The position numbers were made by a program, and so were the translations under genes. A DNA stretch of 64,000 nucleotides. It comes from Pleurocapsa sp. FMAR1. Its GTDB lineage: Bacteria; Cyanobacteriota; Cyanobacteriia; Cyanobacteriales; Xenococcaceae. Below, in pieces: positions 41,259 to 51,266 of this stretch. How positions within the stretch are numbered: the stretch's first letter is position 1; each line of letters begins with the position of its first letter. The stretch spans positions 930,001-994,000 of the forward strand of contig NZ_OY762512.1 in NCBI RefSeq assembly GCF_963665995.1. The letters are read 5' to 3'. The notes beneath the pieces were generated by a model. The model was not told the DNA's origin. It made no database searches and worked only from the letters and a program-made list of their open reading frames with translations.

Positions 41259-42641
41259 CTAATTTTTATAGTTTCGGCAACGTTGGCTAAATCTTTGCGC
41301 CAAAAATTTGTATTCACCCCAATGAAGATGTAAATAAGAAGCGTGTAGCTGCTTGATATTCCAACCTTCTGTAAGCTGAAGACTAGAGTTGTGAAAACCT
41401 TTTAACTGCCATTGAGGAGTGGGGGAAACAGCAGTAAGTTGAGAGTGATGAAATTCATGCCCTCTAACGGTTTGTTGAGCGGTAACCAAAGAACTAGTTT
41501 GTAACGCCATTGCCCGTCGATAGCCCAAAGTCAATTTTGCTTTCATGGTGACACAACTAGGAATTACGCCTACCATTGACCAAGTTTTTTGATTTAAATC
41601 GATTAACTGTTGGCAAAGATACATTAAGCCTCCACACTCAGCATAAGTAGGTATACCAGCTTGAATTATCTGTTTTAACTCTTGTCTTACTGTCTTGTTT
41701 TCTGCTAGCTGCTGGGCAAAAATCTCTGGAAATCCACCGCCAAAGTATAATCCCTGAACGTTTCTGGGAATCTGCCGATCTTCTAAAGGACTCCAAAAGA
41801 TTAATTCTGCACCTAGTTCTTTTAGAAGATCCAAATTGTCTTGGTAATAAAAATTGAAAGCTTTATCTTTAGCGATCGCAATTCTTACAGGACTTGGCGA
41901 GGTGGCGAGGTGACGAGGTGGCGAGGTGACGAGGTGGCGAGGTGACGAGGTGAGTAAAGGTAATAGTTTATCCCAGTCTAGAGTTTTGGCTAGTTCTGCT
42001 AATTGAGAGAAAACGCTTTTAAGATTAGGTATTTCTGAGGAGGGAATAAGACCTAAATGACGATCGCCAAGGGTAATTTCTTGGTTACGTCTAATAACTC
42101 CCAAAATTGGCATCTCAATTGTTTCTAGGGCCGTTTCTAGTAGCTCTAAATGGCGATCGCTTGCCACCTTATTGAGAATTACTCCTGCAATAGTTACTTT
42201 TGGATCTAAATTAGCATAGCCCAAAGCGATCGCTGCAATCGAACCAGATAAGCGAGAACAGTCTAAAACCAAAGCTACAGGCAGATTGAGTATTCTGGCA
42301 ATATGAGCAGTACTGCCATAGTCATTCAAGGAATTAGTATTAGTAACCTCTGGGTTACGGATACCATCAAATAACCCCATCACCCCTTCTATCACTACAC
42401 AATCAGCATTTTGAGTATTGCGCTTGAAACAATTCTGAACATAATTAGGGGAAGTCAAAACAGGATCTAAGTTACGACAGGGTATCCCCGTAGCCGAGAA
42501 GTGAAACATCGGATCTATATAATCTGGTCCTACCTTAAATGACTGAACTCTATTTCCCTGTTGGGTAAGAAAGGCAAGTATGGCAAGGGTTACCGTCGTT
42601 TTGCCTACTCCAGAGCGATCGCCAGCAATAATTAAAGCCAT
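41259..42641 (-). CDS. cbiA: Cobyrinate a,c-diamide synthase
   Basis: A 460-residue CbiA/CobB: N-terminal dethiobiotin synthetase-like ATPase (ALIIAGDRSGVGKTTVTLAI, VKVGPDYIDP-like KVGPDYIDPMFH, VVIEGVMGLFDG) and C-terminal class I glutamine amidotransferase (GLYFGGGFPEIFAQQLAENK, YAECGGLMYLCQQL with the nucleophile Cys, final HASYLHLHW). It amidates the a and c side chains of cobyrinate in cobalamin synthesis. Residues ~230-248, between the domains, come from an 8-bp minisatellite (41899-41954). No cobalamin riboswitch is seen upstream. Confidence 0.95.
   Translation of the reverse strand: MALIIAGDRSGVGKTTVTLAILAFLTQQGNRVQSFKVGPDYIDPMFHFSATGIPCRNLDPVLTSPNYVQNCFKRNTQNADCVVIEGVMGLFDGIRNPEVTNTNSLNDYGSTAHIARILNLPVALVLDCSRLSGSIAAIALGYANLDPKVTIAGVILNKVASDRHLELLETALETIEMPILGVIRRNQEITLGDRHLGLIPSSEIPNLKSVFSQLAELAKTLDWDKLLPLLTSSPRHLVTSPPRHLATSPSPVRIAIAKDKAFNFYYQDNLDLLKELGAELIFWSPLEDRQIPRNVQGLYFGGGFPEIFAQQLAENKTVRQELKQIIQAGIPTYAECGGLMYLCQQLIDLNQKTWSMVGVIPSCVTMKAKLTLGYRRAMALQTSSLVTAQQTVRGHEFHHSQLTAVSPTPQWQLKGFHNSSLQLTEGWNIKQLHASYLHLHWGEYKFLAQRFSQRCRNYKN
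41899..41954. repeat. GAGGTGGC/GAGGTGAC minisatellite inside cbiA
   Basis: Seven 8-bp units alternate GAGGTGGC and GAGGTGAC (last unit GAGGTGAG), i.e. a 16-bp period. On the coding strand they give repeats of SPRHL(V/A)T in the linker between the ATPase and amidotransferase domains, where extra residues are tolerated. Confidence 0.9.
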
Positions 42642-42787
42642 GTAGTTTTATCTCGATCCCAAATTCAAATCATTAAAACATGAATTTTCCTAAAGTTTTT
42701 GGGAACTATAAAAAAAGTACAACCAGACCATCTACTTTTAATTTTTTTTTAGCTAGCTTCCCTTAACAGTTAATTTTTAGCAAGATT

Positions 42788-43999
42788 ATGAACAACCATC
42801 TTCAAAGTCCTCTACAAGTTATCAATGCCAAATCAAAAGAAACTTGGTCTGGTTGTGTTGAAGTAACAGAACCAAAGGATGCTTCTGTTTGTTGGCATAT
42901 ATATCTGCTACAGGGAAAAATTCAATATATAAGTACAAATGTCGAACAGCAAACTCGCTTAAATTATCTGTGGCAAAACTTAAAGCTTGATTCGATATCT
43001 CCTGATTTATCGGGAGAAAAAGTTTCCGAGTATTCTTTATTATGCCAGCATTTAATCGATAAACAACTATCAGAAGTAGATATCAAAAAGCTGCTTTTTA
43101 TGTTCGCTAAAGAGGGATTAATTAATGTTTTAAGTATCGAAAAAACTAGTATCGAATTAAAGCCAGCTAAACGAATCAACAAATCAATTATTAGTTTTGA
43201 ACTAAAAAAGCTATACTTCCACGAACAGGTAAAAGAGCAGATACAAGCTTGGCAACAGGTAAGAAAATATTTTTATTCTCCTATTAGCAGGCTATATCTA
43301 GATCAGAAAAACGCCTTGAGGTTCTACAAAATCTGGAAAGTGCTGTTCACCAAACCTGAATTTGAGATTTTGGCAAACTCTCAAAAACTTTCTTCTTTTG
43401 TCAGCTTATTCGTTGCCAAAAGCAATCTATACGAAATAGCAATAAAAGCCAAAGTTGATACTTATTTCTTAGCTAAAAATCTCGAAGAATCTATTGAAGA
43501 AAAAATTGTTGATTTGTTACCTTTTGATGAAGCTGCTGCTAACGAAATGCAAAAGCAAAATACTAGCCAACAAGATAGTGTTAATCAATCACCCCCTGCT
43601 GATAGTAATGCTGCTCAAACTTTGATTGTCTGTATTGATGATAGTAAAACAGTACAAAGACAGGTAAAAATGACTTTAGAAGCAGCTAATTATCGAGTTA
43701 TCAGTATCCACGATCCGACTACCGCCTTAAAAGAATTATCTCTTCATCAACCTGCGGTAATTTTTATGGATATCAATATGCCAAATATGAATGGCTATGA
43801 CTTGTGTAGTCTCTTGAGAAAATCACAAAAATTCAAAGAAATTCCTATAGTTATGTTAACTGGTAGGGACGGAATGATCGATCGAGTTAGGGCTAAGTTA
43901 GCTGGAGCTACCGATTATTTAACCAAGCCTTGTGACCCCAACAAATTAATTCAGTTAGCTAAAGTTTTAGAAAAATCCGTTGTGTTTACTACTCAATAA
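42788..43999 (+). CDS. PatA-type response regulator (PilG/PixG-like)
   Basis: A 403-residue protein: N-terminal PATAN-type region (residues ~1-100; FEELxxxGxVxV-like TWSGCVEVTEPKDASVCWHI and YLLQGKIQYISTN), a helical middle, an acidic/Gln-rich linker, and a C-terminal receiver domain (LIVCIDDSKTVQRQVKMTLE, phospho-Asp in FMDINMPNMNG near 326, PIVMLTGRDG, YLTKPCDP). It is the first gene of a five-gene chemotaxis operon that in cyanobacteria controls type IV pili motility or phototaxis. Confidence 0.9.
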   Translation: MNNHLQSPLQVINAKSKETWSGCVEVTEPKDASVCWHIYLLQGKIQYISTNVEQQTRLNYLWQNLKLDSISPDLSGEKVSEYSLLCQHLIDKQLSEVDIKKLLFMFAKEGLINVLSIEKTSIELKPAKRINKSIISFELKKLYFHEQVKEQIQAWQQVRKYFYSPISRLYLDQKNALRFYKIWKVLFTKPEFEILANSQKLSSFVSLFVAKSNLYEIAIKAKVDTYFLAKNLEESIEEKIVDLLPFDEAAANEMQKQNTSQQDSVNQSPPADSNAAQTLIVCIDDSKTVQRQVKMTLEAANYRVISIHDPTTALKELSLHQPAVIFMDINMPNMNGYDLCSLLRKSQKFKEIPIVMLTGRDGMIDRVRAKLAGATDYLTKPCDPNKLIQLAKVLEKSVVFTTQ

Positions 44000-44188
44000 A
44001 CCGTGTCAAATTTGAAACTTTGTTCCAAAAAAAGCTGGAATATAGTTGTTTTTAATCCACATATATTTTTGTCTCAATCCTGCTATTACTCTTATAAGTG
44101 ATGATAGTTCAAGCATCATTTTGGGAATTATAGTATTAGCCCAATTACCGATCTTTTACATAACCTGAAAAAACATCATCTAAATATT

Positions 44189-44554
44189 ATGAAAACTATA
44201 TTAATTGTTGAAGATACCCACGCTGAAAGACAAATGAGTTCTGCTCTATTGTCTCATGCTGGTTTTAATGTTGCTGTTGCCGCGAGTGCCGAAGCAGCTT
44301 GGGAATGGCTTAATAATAACCCTAGTCCTAATTTGATTTTGTTGGATATTGTTATGCCAGGAGAAAGTGGTTTAGATCTCTGTCGCAAAATTAGAGAACG
44401 TGATGAATGGAAAGAGATTCCTATCTTGTTTTGTAGCTCTAAAGCTGAAGAATTTGATCGCTTTTGGGCAATGCGTCAAGGTGGAAATGAATATATTACC
44501 AAACCTTATGTTCCCCAAAATCTGGTTGATAAAGTGAATCAGTTTGCTAGCTAA
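44189..44554 (+). CDS. CheY-type response regulator (PilH/PixH-like)
   Basis: A 121-residue single receiver domain: ILIVEDTHAERQMSSALLSH, phospho-Asp in LILLDIVMPGESGLDLC near 52, PILFCSSKAEEFD and a closing YITKPYVPQNLVDKV with the conserved Lys. It is the second gene of the operon, 189 bp after the PatA-type gene, and expected to take phosphate from the CheA hybrid. Confidence 0.92.
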   Translation: MKTILIVEDTHAERQMSSALLSHAGFNVAVAASAEAAWEWLNNNPSPNLILLDIVMPGESGLDLCRKIRERDEWKEIPILFCSSKAEEFDRFWAMRQGGNEYITKPYVPQNLVDKVNQFAS

Positions 44555-44619
44555 AGCAAATTAACTTAAAGCAAACTAGTTTTACTTTGTGTACCTGTAG
44601 ATAGATTTAAATTTACTTT

Positions 44620-45096
44620 GTGTTAATGAATCAAGAATATTTTAGCGTTCAATTAGCTCCAGAAATAAACTTAGGAATTCCCTTAGCAAATATGGGCGCG
44701 GTAATACAGTTAGAAGTAAATAATATCTGCCCAGTTCCAGGGGTAGCTGCTTTTTGGTATGGGGTAGTAAATTTTAAAGGTTCTTTGCTTTGGGTTTTAG
44801 ATAGCGATCGCTATTTTCATTTAGTTAGTAAGCAAAAGTTGAAAAGAAAGCTAACGGCTGTAGTTCTCAAGTACGATCCAGCCAAAAGCTCAAGACAGAT
44901 AGCATTAGTAACGCAGCAGCTAATCGGCATTACCACCTTAAAAGCTCAACATGAAGAAATCTCCGAGAACATATCATCTAACCTAAAAAACTGTTGTTCT
45001 GCCAGTGCCGTCACAGAAGCTAAAAATACTTATATTTTAAACCCTGCCAATCTATCACAGCAGCTACATCAACAATCAAGTTTAATATCTGCCTAA
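44620..45096 (+). CDS. CheW-type coupling protein (PilI/PixI-like)
   Basis: A 158-residue CheW-domain protein: YFSVQLAPEINLGIPLANMG, ICPVPGVAAFWYGVVNFKGS and LLWVLDSDRYFHL give the beta-barrel pattern of CheW. It joins the MCP at 45156 to the CheA at 46904. The C-terminal part is diverged, as is usual for cyanobacterial PilI/PixI. Confidence 0.85.
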   Translation: MLMNQEYFSVQLAPEINLGIPLANMGAVIQLEVNNICPVPGVAAFWYGVVNFKGSLLWVLDSDRYFHLVSKQKLKRKLTAVVLKYDPAKSSRQIALVTQQLIGITTLKAQHEEISENISSNLKNCCSASAVTEAKNTYILNPANLSQQLHQQSSLISA

Positions 45097-45155
45097 TCAC
45101 AGTAAAGCTGTAAACGTTGGTCGAACTTTATATTTTAATTACCAGGAAAAATACT

Positions 45156-46826
45156 ATGTCTGATTCGGAATTAAAACCCTTTGAAAACATTAGCGATGAT
45201 ATCGTCGGTAAAATTGTTGAGGCAAACACCTTAGAAAGTAAGGGAGAAATAGAAAAAGCGATCGCGGTTTATCAAGAAATTGTAGTCCTAGATCCTGATG
45301 GCAACTACGGTAATGTCGCCAGGGAAGCGTTAGCCAATCTACAAAAATCCCAACCATCTTTGCTAACAAAAGAATTTCAGGTTATTCCAACTGATTCTCA
45401 AGGTTGGTTTGGGCAGAATTTGAGTTTAAAACTTAAAGTCCCGTTAATGGTATTCTTCCTGAGTATAATACCAACTATTACTATTGGTTCAACAGCCTAT
45501 TTCTATGTTAATCAGGTACTGCAAGTAGAAATGTCTGAACAGCAAAAGTCTGCAATTCAAAAAAATTTAGGCTTGACTTTGGGACTAAGTAGTGCTGTCT
45601 TGATAGCTTTAGTCGGTCTAGCAGCCTCAGCCCTAGCAACTAAAATCACTAAACCTCTTCTAGAAGCTAGTAATGCCATTGACGAAATAGGAAAAGGAAA
45701 GTTTGATGTTCGCATACCTATTACTGGACAAGATGAATTAGCTCATTTAAGTTCTAACATCAACAAAATGGCAGGGCAAATTCAAGATCTGCTCTACACT
45801 CAAGAGCGAGAAGCTAAAAATCAGCAGCAACAAAGAGAAACTCTACAGCGAGGGGTAATGAGTCTGCTGATGGACGTAGAGGGAGCGCAAAAAGGAGATT
45901 TAACCGTTAGAGCAGCTATAAGTGATGGTGCAGTCGGCTCAATTGCTGATGCCTTTAACTCGACTCTCAAAAAATTACAGGGATTACTGCAAAAAGTCCA
46001 AACTGTATCTGCCGATGTCGGTCAATTGTCTTTAGCTGGGGAAGGTTCGGTACGACAGCTTTCAGAATCTGCCTTGATTCAAGCAGCAGAAATCGAGCAG
46101 GCGTTAGGCAGTATTGACCAAATTAATCAATCGGTAAAAACTATAGCTGATTATGCTCAAGAGGCTGCTAAAATTGCCCGTAATGGTTCAATTCAAGCCA
46201 AAGAAGGGGATTTAGCGATGGATGCAACGGTTTATAGTATTGAAAAAATTCGGACTACCGTTGCTAACACCTCAAAAAAAGTAAAACAGCTTGCAGAATC
46301 TTCCCAAGAAATTGCCAAAATTGTGGAAATCATTTCGGGTATTTCCGAGAAAACAAACTTACTGGCTTTTAACGCTTCAGTTGAAGCAGCGCGGGCAGGG
46401 GAACATGGAGAAGGATTTAGAATTGTTGCCGAAGAAGTCCGTCGTTTAGCAGATCGAATTACCGAATCAACCAAGGATATTCAACAACTAGTAACGGCAA
46501 TTCAGCAAGACACCACTTCGGTACTGCAAGGGATGGAAACTAGCACCTCAGAAGTAGTAAATGGTAGTGAACTAGTACGCATGACTAAACTTAACCTTCA
46601 AAGTTTAGCAAACACTAGTCAACAAATTGATGAATATTTAAAATCAATTTCTACCAATACTACAAAGCAAACCGATAATTCCAAGCAGGTTAACGAACAA
46701 ATTAATGGTATTGCTCTAGTTGCAAAAACTAATTCTACTGAAGCCCAAAACGTGGTGAAATCACTGAAAACTTTGGTTCAAGAAGCAGAAACTCTTCAAT
46801 CATCGGTATCGCAATTTAAACTCTAA
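45156..46826 (+). CDS. Methyl-accepting chemotaxis protein (PilJ-like)
   Basis: About 556 residues from the ATG at 45156 (MSDSELKPFENISDD); an earlier in-frame start at 45117 lacks support. It has a short TPR-like N-terminus (EIEKAIAVYQEIVVLDPDGN), TM1 at ~95-117 (PLMVFFLSIIPTITIGSTAY), TM2 at ~138-160, HAMP, and a signalling hairpin with the tip EIISGISEKTNLLAFNASVE, AARAGEHGEGF. There is no GAF domain, so it is closer to PilJ/HmpD than to the photoreceptor PixJ. The periplasmic loop is very short. Confidence 0.92.
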   Translation: MSDSELKPFENISDDIVGKIVEANTLESKGEIEKAIAVYQEIVVLDPDGNYGNVAREALANLQKSQPSLLTKEFQVIPTDSQGWFGQNLSLKLKVPLMVFFLSIIPTITIGSTAYFYVNQVLQVEMSEQQKSAIQKNLGLTLGLSSAVLIALVGLAASALATKITKPLLEASNAIDEIGKGKFDVRIPITGQDELAHLSSNINKMAGQIQDLLYTQEREAKNQQQQRETLQRGVMSLLMDVEGAQKGDLTVRAAISDGAVGSIADAFNSTLKKLQGLLQKVQTVSADVGQLSLAGEGSVRQLSESALIQAAEIEQALGSIDQINQSVKTIADYAQEAAKIARNGSIQAKEGDLAMDATVYSIEKIRTTVANTSKKVKQLAESSQEIAKIVEIISGISEKTNLLAFNASVEAARAGEHGEGFRIVAEEVRRLADRITESTKDIQQLVTAIQQDTTSVLQGMETSTSEVVNGSELVRMTKLNLQSLANTSQQIDEYLKSISTNTTKQTDNSKQVNEQINGIALVAKTNSTEAQNVVKSLKTLVQEAETLQSSVSQFKL

Positions 46827-46903
46827 GCTTAAAAAGAGCTTCATAGTTTTAAACCAACTTTTTATTACCTAACTAATCTTACCAAGGCGCAGTCTTATTC
46901 AAC

Positions 46904-49900
46904 ATGAGTTCCCAGTTAGACCCTGAAATTCTCGCTGCTATTACCGCCGAAGCTCGTCAGTGTTTTTTAGATGAAGATGCTCCAGAATATCTTCAGATGC
47001 TCGAACAAGGCTTGCAAGATCGTGCCGATCCTAATTTTACTGATTTATTGCGGGCTGCTCACTCCCTAAAAGGGGGAGCGGGTTTAGCTTGTTTGACTAG
47101 CCTGCAAAACTTGGCTCATAAACTAGAAGATGTGATGGTGGGCATTCAGGAGAAAAAAATTGACGAACTAGATTTGGCTTGGGCGTTAGTAGAAAAAAGT
47201 ATTGACGAGGTAGGGTATATTTTAAGTCAGGCTCGCACAGTAGATAATGCGATCGCCAATCCTGAATTAATTACGGCTCTAGAGTCTTTGGTCGGCTTTA
47301 GTTCAGATACCCAGGAATATTCAGAATATTCAACTGGAGAAAGTGATGACAATAGTAGCCAAGACGCTCTAGTTTACAGTACCTTAACCGTAGACTTAGA
47401 AAATAGCTTTGTGGTTATTGAAGAATTAGAGCTAGATACCCCTGAAGAAGTTATTGAGCCTCTTTTGTCAGGATTTGCTGATGAATGTACCTTTTTGGCA
47501 GAAACTCTGGATTTACCCTGGTTAGGGGAAGTTGCTGCACCAATTACCGAGACTTTACAGGGATCTGATGCGGTTGAAGCATTGTTACTAACTAAAGAGA
47601 TTATTACTCAGCTACGAACTGAGATTGCAGATTACCTTGGCAATATTACTCTTAATCAAAAGTCTGAACCTGAGATAGCAAGTAACTACGAATTTGTCGC
47701 TAGTACTCTCAATCAGGATTTAGAAGACTTATGCCAAGGTATTTTAGGCTTAGCTTTAGATACGCCAGAAGAAGTTATTAATGAGGCTTTAACTGGCTTT
47801 GGGGATGAATGTACTTTTTTGGGAGAAACTTTGTCCTTGCCTTGGTTAATTGAAGCGGTATCAGAAATCGGCACGCTGATAGCTGAAGCCGATCCCCTAG
47901 AAGCTTTATTAACGGTACAGGAATTAGCCGAGCAGATTCGTCAACAGCGAGATTCTTATTTAGATTTGACAAAGGTTGATGAGCAGACATTTATTGACAG
48001 CGAAGAAGATGCAGAAGAATTATCTAGCGAAGATGTAGAGCAGGGACTAAATGAAAATGAGGAAATAGATGAAGCAGGGTTTTTTGGCTCTGAAGATGAA
48101 GACGAGGAAGCAGTACCAGCTACCATAATGTTTGCCCCTGCTGCGGTGTCGGCTGCTAAAGTAGCAGAAGAATCTAAAAAACCTGCCCCTGCTGCAAATC
48201 AGCTAAAAATCCCCTTAGAAAGACTACAGGATATGACTAGCAACGTAGAGGAGTTGATTTTAACCTACTCTCGTTTTGGTCGCCAACAAAAACAGTTAAA
48301 CCAAGCAAATCGTCGTTTGCGATCGCTTACTCGTCAGTTTGAACCGATTCGAGAGCAAATTCAGAATCTATACGATCGCCTAGCAATTGGTTCTAGTGAT
48401 GTATCCCCAACCATAGGTAATGCTCAAAAAGTTAATGAAGGCTTCGATTCTTTGGAAATGGATCGCTACACAGATTTACACAGTAGCTTGCAATTGTTCC
48501 AAGAATTAATGCTTCAGATCCAAGAAACTCGCACTGACATTGATTTTGTCGAGCGAGAGTTTGCCGAAGATATTGAACAAACTCGGAATAATCTAGATAA
48601 CTTATATTCTGAAGTTACTGATTCACGACTAGTTCCCTTTGATTTGTTGGCTAAAAGATTCGTTCCCCAAATTATTGGCTTAAGTCAACGATTTGATAAG
48701 CTAGTTGACCTAAAAATTGAAGGAAAAAATACTCCTGTCGATCAAATATTACTTGAACAGCTACAAACTCCCTTAACTCATCTGCTCAACAATGCTTTCG
48801 ATCATGGTATTGAATCAAAATACGAACGTATTACTGCTGGCAAGCCAGAAACGGCAACTATACAGTTAACTTCCAAGCTTCAAAGAAATAGCTTAGTAAT
48901 CACGATTAAAGATGATGGGGGGGGAATTAGTATTGAAAAAGTCTACAATCGTGCAGTAGAAAGAGGAATTTGTCCTCCCGAAAAATCAATTAAAGACTTT
49001 CAGCCAGGAGAAATTTTAAACTGGATTTTTAAACCTGATTTTTCTACCGCAGCCAAAGTTAGTGATATTTCTGGTCGAGGTATGGGGCTAGATATTGTCC
49101 TCAACTTAATTCGCAAATTGAAAGGTCAATTACAGGTACAAACTGATGCTGGTTTAGGCACAACTTTTACCATCACCTTGCCTTTAAACCTCAGCCTACA
49201 ATCTTTGTTACTGGTTCAGCTACAGAATCAAATTATAGCTTTCCCTCACACTAGCGTTTTAGAAATATTGCCCTATCGGGAATTGGATTTTACCAATGAG
49301 CGAAAACAACATATTAATTGGCACAATCAGGTTATCACCTTAACTTCTGTTTCTAATCTGTTTCCCTGTCCTAGAGAACCTTTTCAACTGAGTTTAGAGA
49401 AAGTTGCGATCGTTTTAGAAACAGCCTTTGAACCTGTGACAATTGTGGTAGATGCTATTGTCAAAGAAGAAAAATTGATTATTAAACCTTTTGATGAAAC
49501 TATTCCTGTACCAGCTTACATGGCAGGCTGTACTGTATTAGGCTCAGGGGAAGTAATTCCCGTGATTCTGCCTCAAGGTTTGGAACAAAATGCTGTGACC
49601 AAAGGTTCACTCAAAGCAAAATCCGTTGCTCAAGCCAACAACACTTCTACCATCTTAATTGCTGAGGATTCTATTGCTACAAGAAAAATGCTGGATAAAA
49701 TATTAACTGCTGTTGGTTATAAAGTAATTGTTTGCCGTGATGGACAAGAAGCTTTGGAGCAAACAGAACAATATACAGGCAGAATCGATCTGATAGTTTC
49801 CGATGTGGAAATGCCTCGACTTAATGGTTTTGAACTATTAGCAAAAGTCCGCGCCCAACCCGCATTTAAAAACACGCCAGTAATTATGGCAACTTCGCGT

Positions 49901-50017
49901 ACAGGCGATCGCCATAAGCAAGAAGCTAAACGATTAGGCGCAACAGACTATTTAGGAAAACCCGTTCAGCCACAAGAATTAATTGATACCGTAGCAGCCT
50001 TATTAGCACGAAGATAG
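46904..50017 (+). CDS. CheA-type hybrid kinase (PilL/PixL-like)
   Basis: A 1037-residue protein: Hpt domain (residues ~5-110, phospho-His in RAAHSLKGGAGL near 52); two similar segments at ~172-245 and ~281-352 sharing DTPEEVI...GF.DECTFL.ETL.LPWL; acidic linker (~360-420); dimerisation helices; HATPase (LTHLLNNAFDHGIESKYERI, KDDGGGISIEKV, SDISGRGMGLDIVLNLIRKL); CheW-like domain; and a C-terminal receiver domain (STILIAEDSIATRKM, SDVEMPRLNGFELL, YLGKPVQP). This layout is the PilL/PixL/HmpE type. It closes the operon; order and content equal pilGHIJL. Confidence 0.95.
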   Translation: MSSQLDPEILAAITAEARQCFLDEDAPEYLQMLEQGLQDRADPNFTDLLRAAHSLKGGAGLACLTSLQNLAHKLEDVMVGIQEKKIDELDLAWALVEKSIDEVGYILSQARTVDNAIANPELITALESLVGFSSDTQEYSEYSTGESDDNSSQDALVYSTLTVDLENSFVVIEELELDTPEEVIEPLLSGFADECTFLAETLDLPWLGEVAAPITETLQGSDAVEALLLTKEIITQLRTEIADYLGNITLNQKSEPEIASNYEFVASTLNQDLEDLCQGILGLALDTPEEVINEALTGFGDECTFLGETLSLPWLIEAVSEIGTLIAEADPLEALLTVQELAEQIRQQRDSYLDLTKVDEQTFIDSEEDAEELSSEDVEQGLNENEEIDEAGFFGSEDEDEEAVPATIMFAPAAVSAAKVAEESKKPAPAANQLKIPLERLQDMTSNVEELILTYSRFGRQQKQLNQANRRLRSLTRQFEPIREQIQNLYDRLAIGSSDVSPTIGNAQKVNEGFDSLEMDRYTDLHSSLQLFQELMLQIQETRTDIDFVEREFAEDIEQTRNNLDNLYSEVTDSRLVPFDLLAKRFVPQIIGLSQRFDKLVDLKIEGKNTPVDQILLEQLQTPLTHLLNNAFDHGIESKYERITAGKPETATIQLTSKLQRNSLVITIKDDGGGISIEKVYNRAVERGICPPEKSIKDFQPGEILNWIFKPDFSTAAKVSDISGRGMGLDIVLNLIRKLKGQLQVQTDAGLGTTFTITLPLNLSLQSLLLVQLQNQIIAFPHTSVLEILPYRELDFTNERKQHINWHNQVITLTSVSNLFPCPREPFQLSLEKVAIVLETAFEPVTIVVDAIVKEEKLIIKPFDETIPVPAYMAGCTVLGSGEVIPVILPQGLEQNAVTKGSLKAKSVAQANNTSTILIAEDSIATRKMLDKILTAVGYKVIVCRDGQEALEQTEQYTGRIDLIVSDVEMPRLNGFELLAKVRAQPAFKNTPVIMATSRTGDRHKQEAKRLGATDYLGKPVQPQELIDTVAALLARR

Positions 50018-50041
50018 TGCCATTTTCGGCTAGGTTAAATC

Positions 50042-50605
50042 ATGGTTTTAGCGATTCTCAACGTAACTATAAATTCTATTTTCTCAATATTGCTAACTCG
50101 CTTGGTTAAAGCGATCGCCATTCCTAGTTACTCTAGCCTGTCTAAAATGACTATTTTACTCTGCATATATGGTCTAGTGGCTATTCCTTGGGGCTTAAAA
50201 ACTAATTTTTTGCGCTGGGATATATGCAAATCTAAGCAATTAATATTCAAAATTACAGCAACTTCGTTGATTGCACCTGCCTTAATTGAAGAGATATTTT
50301 TCCGCGTCTCGCTTTTGCCTTATCCTCTAGAGCAAATTCAACCTAATTCTTGGTTTGCATGGTCACTATTAAGTTTATTTTGCTTCATCATTTATCATCC
50401 CCTTAATGCTTTTACTTTTTTTCCTCAAGGAAAAGAAACCTTTAGTAATCCAGTTTTTCTTTGTTTAGCAACTGGGTTGGGGATTATCTACACTTTAACG
50501 TATTGGCAAAGTGGTTCTCTTTGGCTACCAGTATTTGTGCATTGGTTAGTGGTAGTTATTTGGTTACTTTGCTGGGGCGGGTTAAGTAAACTAAATTTCA
50601 AATAG
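50042..50605 (+). CDS. CPBP-family intramembrane protease
   Basis: A 187-residue membrane protein with the CPBP (Abi/Rce1-like) motifs: LIAPALIEEIFFRVSLLPY (the paired Glu of EExxxR), a second-motif His in FIIYHPLNAFTFFP, and a final WLPVFVHWLVVVIWLL. Four or more TM segments. It starts 24 bp after the pilL-like stop, perhaps in the same transcript. The substrate is unknown. Confidence 0.82.
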   Translation: MVLAILNVTINSIFSILLTRLVKAIAIPSYSSLSKMTILLCIYGLVAIPWGLKTNFLRWDICKSKQLIFKITATSLIAPALIEEIFFRVSLLPYPLEQIQPNSWFAWSLLSLFCFIIYHPLNAFTFFPQGKETFSNPVFLCLATGLGIIYTLTYWQSGSLWLPVFVHWLVVVIWLLCWGGLSKLNFK

Positions 50606-50711
50606 CGATCGCTCTAGAGAAAATTTGAAACTTAGACGATAATCAGACATTATGCTTGGTGTTCTAAATTATATTTCTAATTACCTATGCCAGATTAATT
50701 CCATTAGAAAA

Positions 50712-51266
50712 TTATTGTGAATTGATGGTTAATATTTCTGCTACTTTGATATCAATTGTGGGAAAGGCTAAGGGCTTAACAATACCTGTAGTAATTTCTT
50801 TTTTACTTGAATAACCATCCTGCTTTGGACTAGTAAATACCCAAAGTTTATTATCAGGTAAATCAACTACCCAATATTCAGGAATGCTATTACGAGCATA
50901 AGTAACAGATTTTTCTTCAAGATCCCTTGTCAAAGTAGTATTAGATACTTCGACTAGCCAATAAATATTTTGAGGATCAGGATGGCGATCGCGATAATTA
51001 TTATCCTCAAACTGAACTATGGCAATATCAGGTTCAGGTTCAGAGTTATCTAGGGTAATTGGATGAGCTTCTCTTACCTTAGCTTTTCCTCGTAATACAT
51101 CTCTTAAGTAATCAGCTACGGTATCAATCCGAGAGCTATGAATAGGCTTTTCTGGACTCATAGCAATAATTTCCCCTTCCAAAAGTTCGACAGATTTGCC
51201 TTCCAAAACTCCAGATTCAATTATTCGGTGATAATCCTCAACTGACCATTTATAAAGTGCTTTCAT
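50712..51266 (-). CDS. Uma2-family endonuclease-like protein (DUF820)
   Basis: A 184-residue Uma2 protein: YKWSVEDYHRIIESGVLEGK, SVELLEGEIIAMSPEKPIHS, ITLDNSEPEPDIAIVQ, PQNIYWLVEVSNTTLTRDLE, EKSVTYARNSIPEYWVVDLP. The D...E.K pattern of PD-(D/E)XK nucleases is visible as EPDI, LVEVS and EEK. The family is greatly expanded in cyanobacteria; its role is not established. Confidence 0.92.
   Translation of the reverse strand: MKALYKWSVEDYHRIIESGVLEGKSVELLEGEIIAMSPEKPIHSSRIDTVADYLRDVLRGKAKVREAHPITLDNSEPEPDIAIVQFEDNNYRDRHPDPQNIYWLVEVSNTTLTRDLEEKSVTYARNSIPEYWVVDLPDNKLWVFTSPKQDGYSSKKEITTGIVKPLAFPTIDIKVAEILTINSQ

Noticed and set aside
42642-42787. Cobalamin riboswitch upstream of cbiA
   Set aside because: The gap is short and AT-rich, and no B12-box-like sequence was found.
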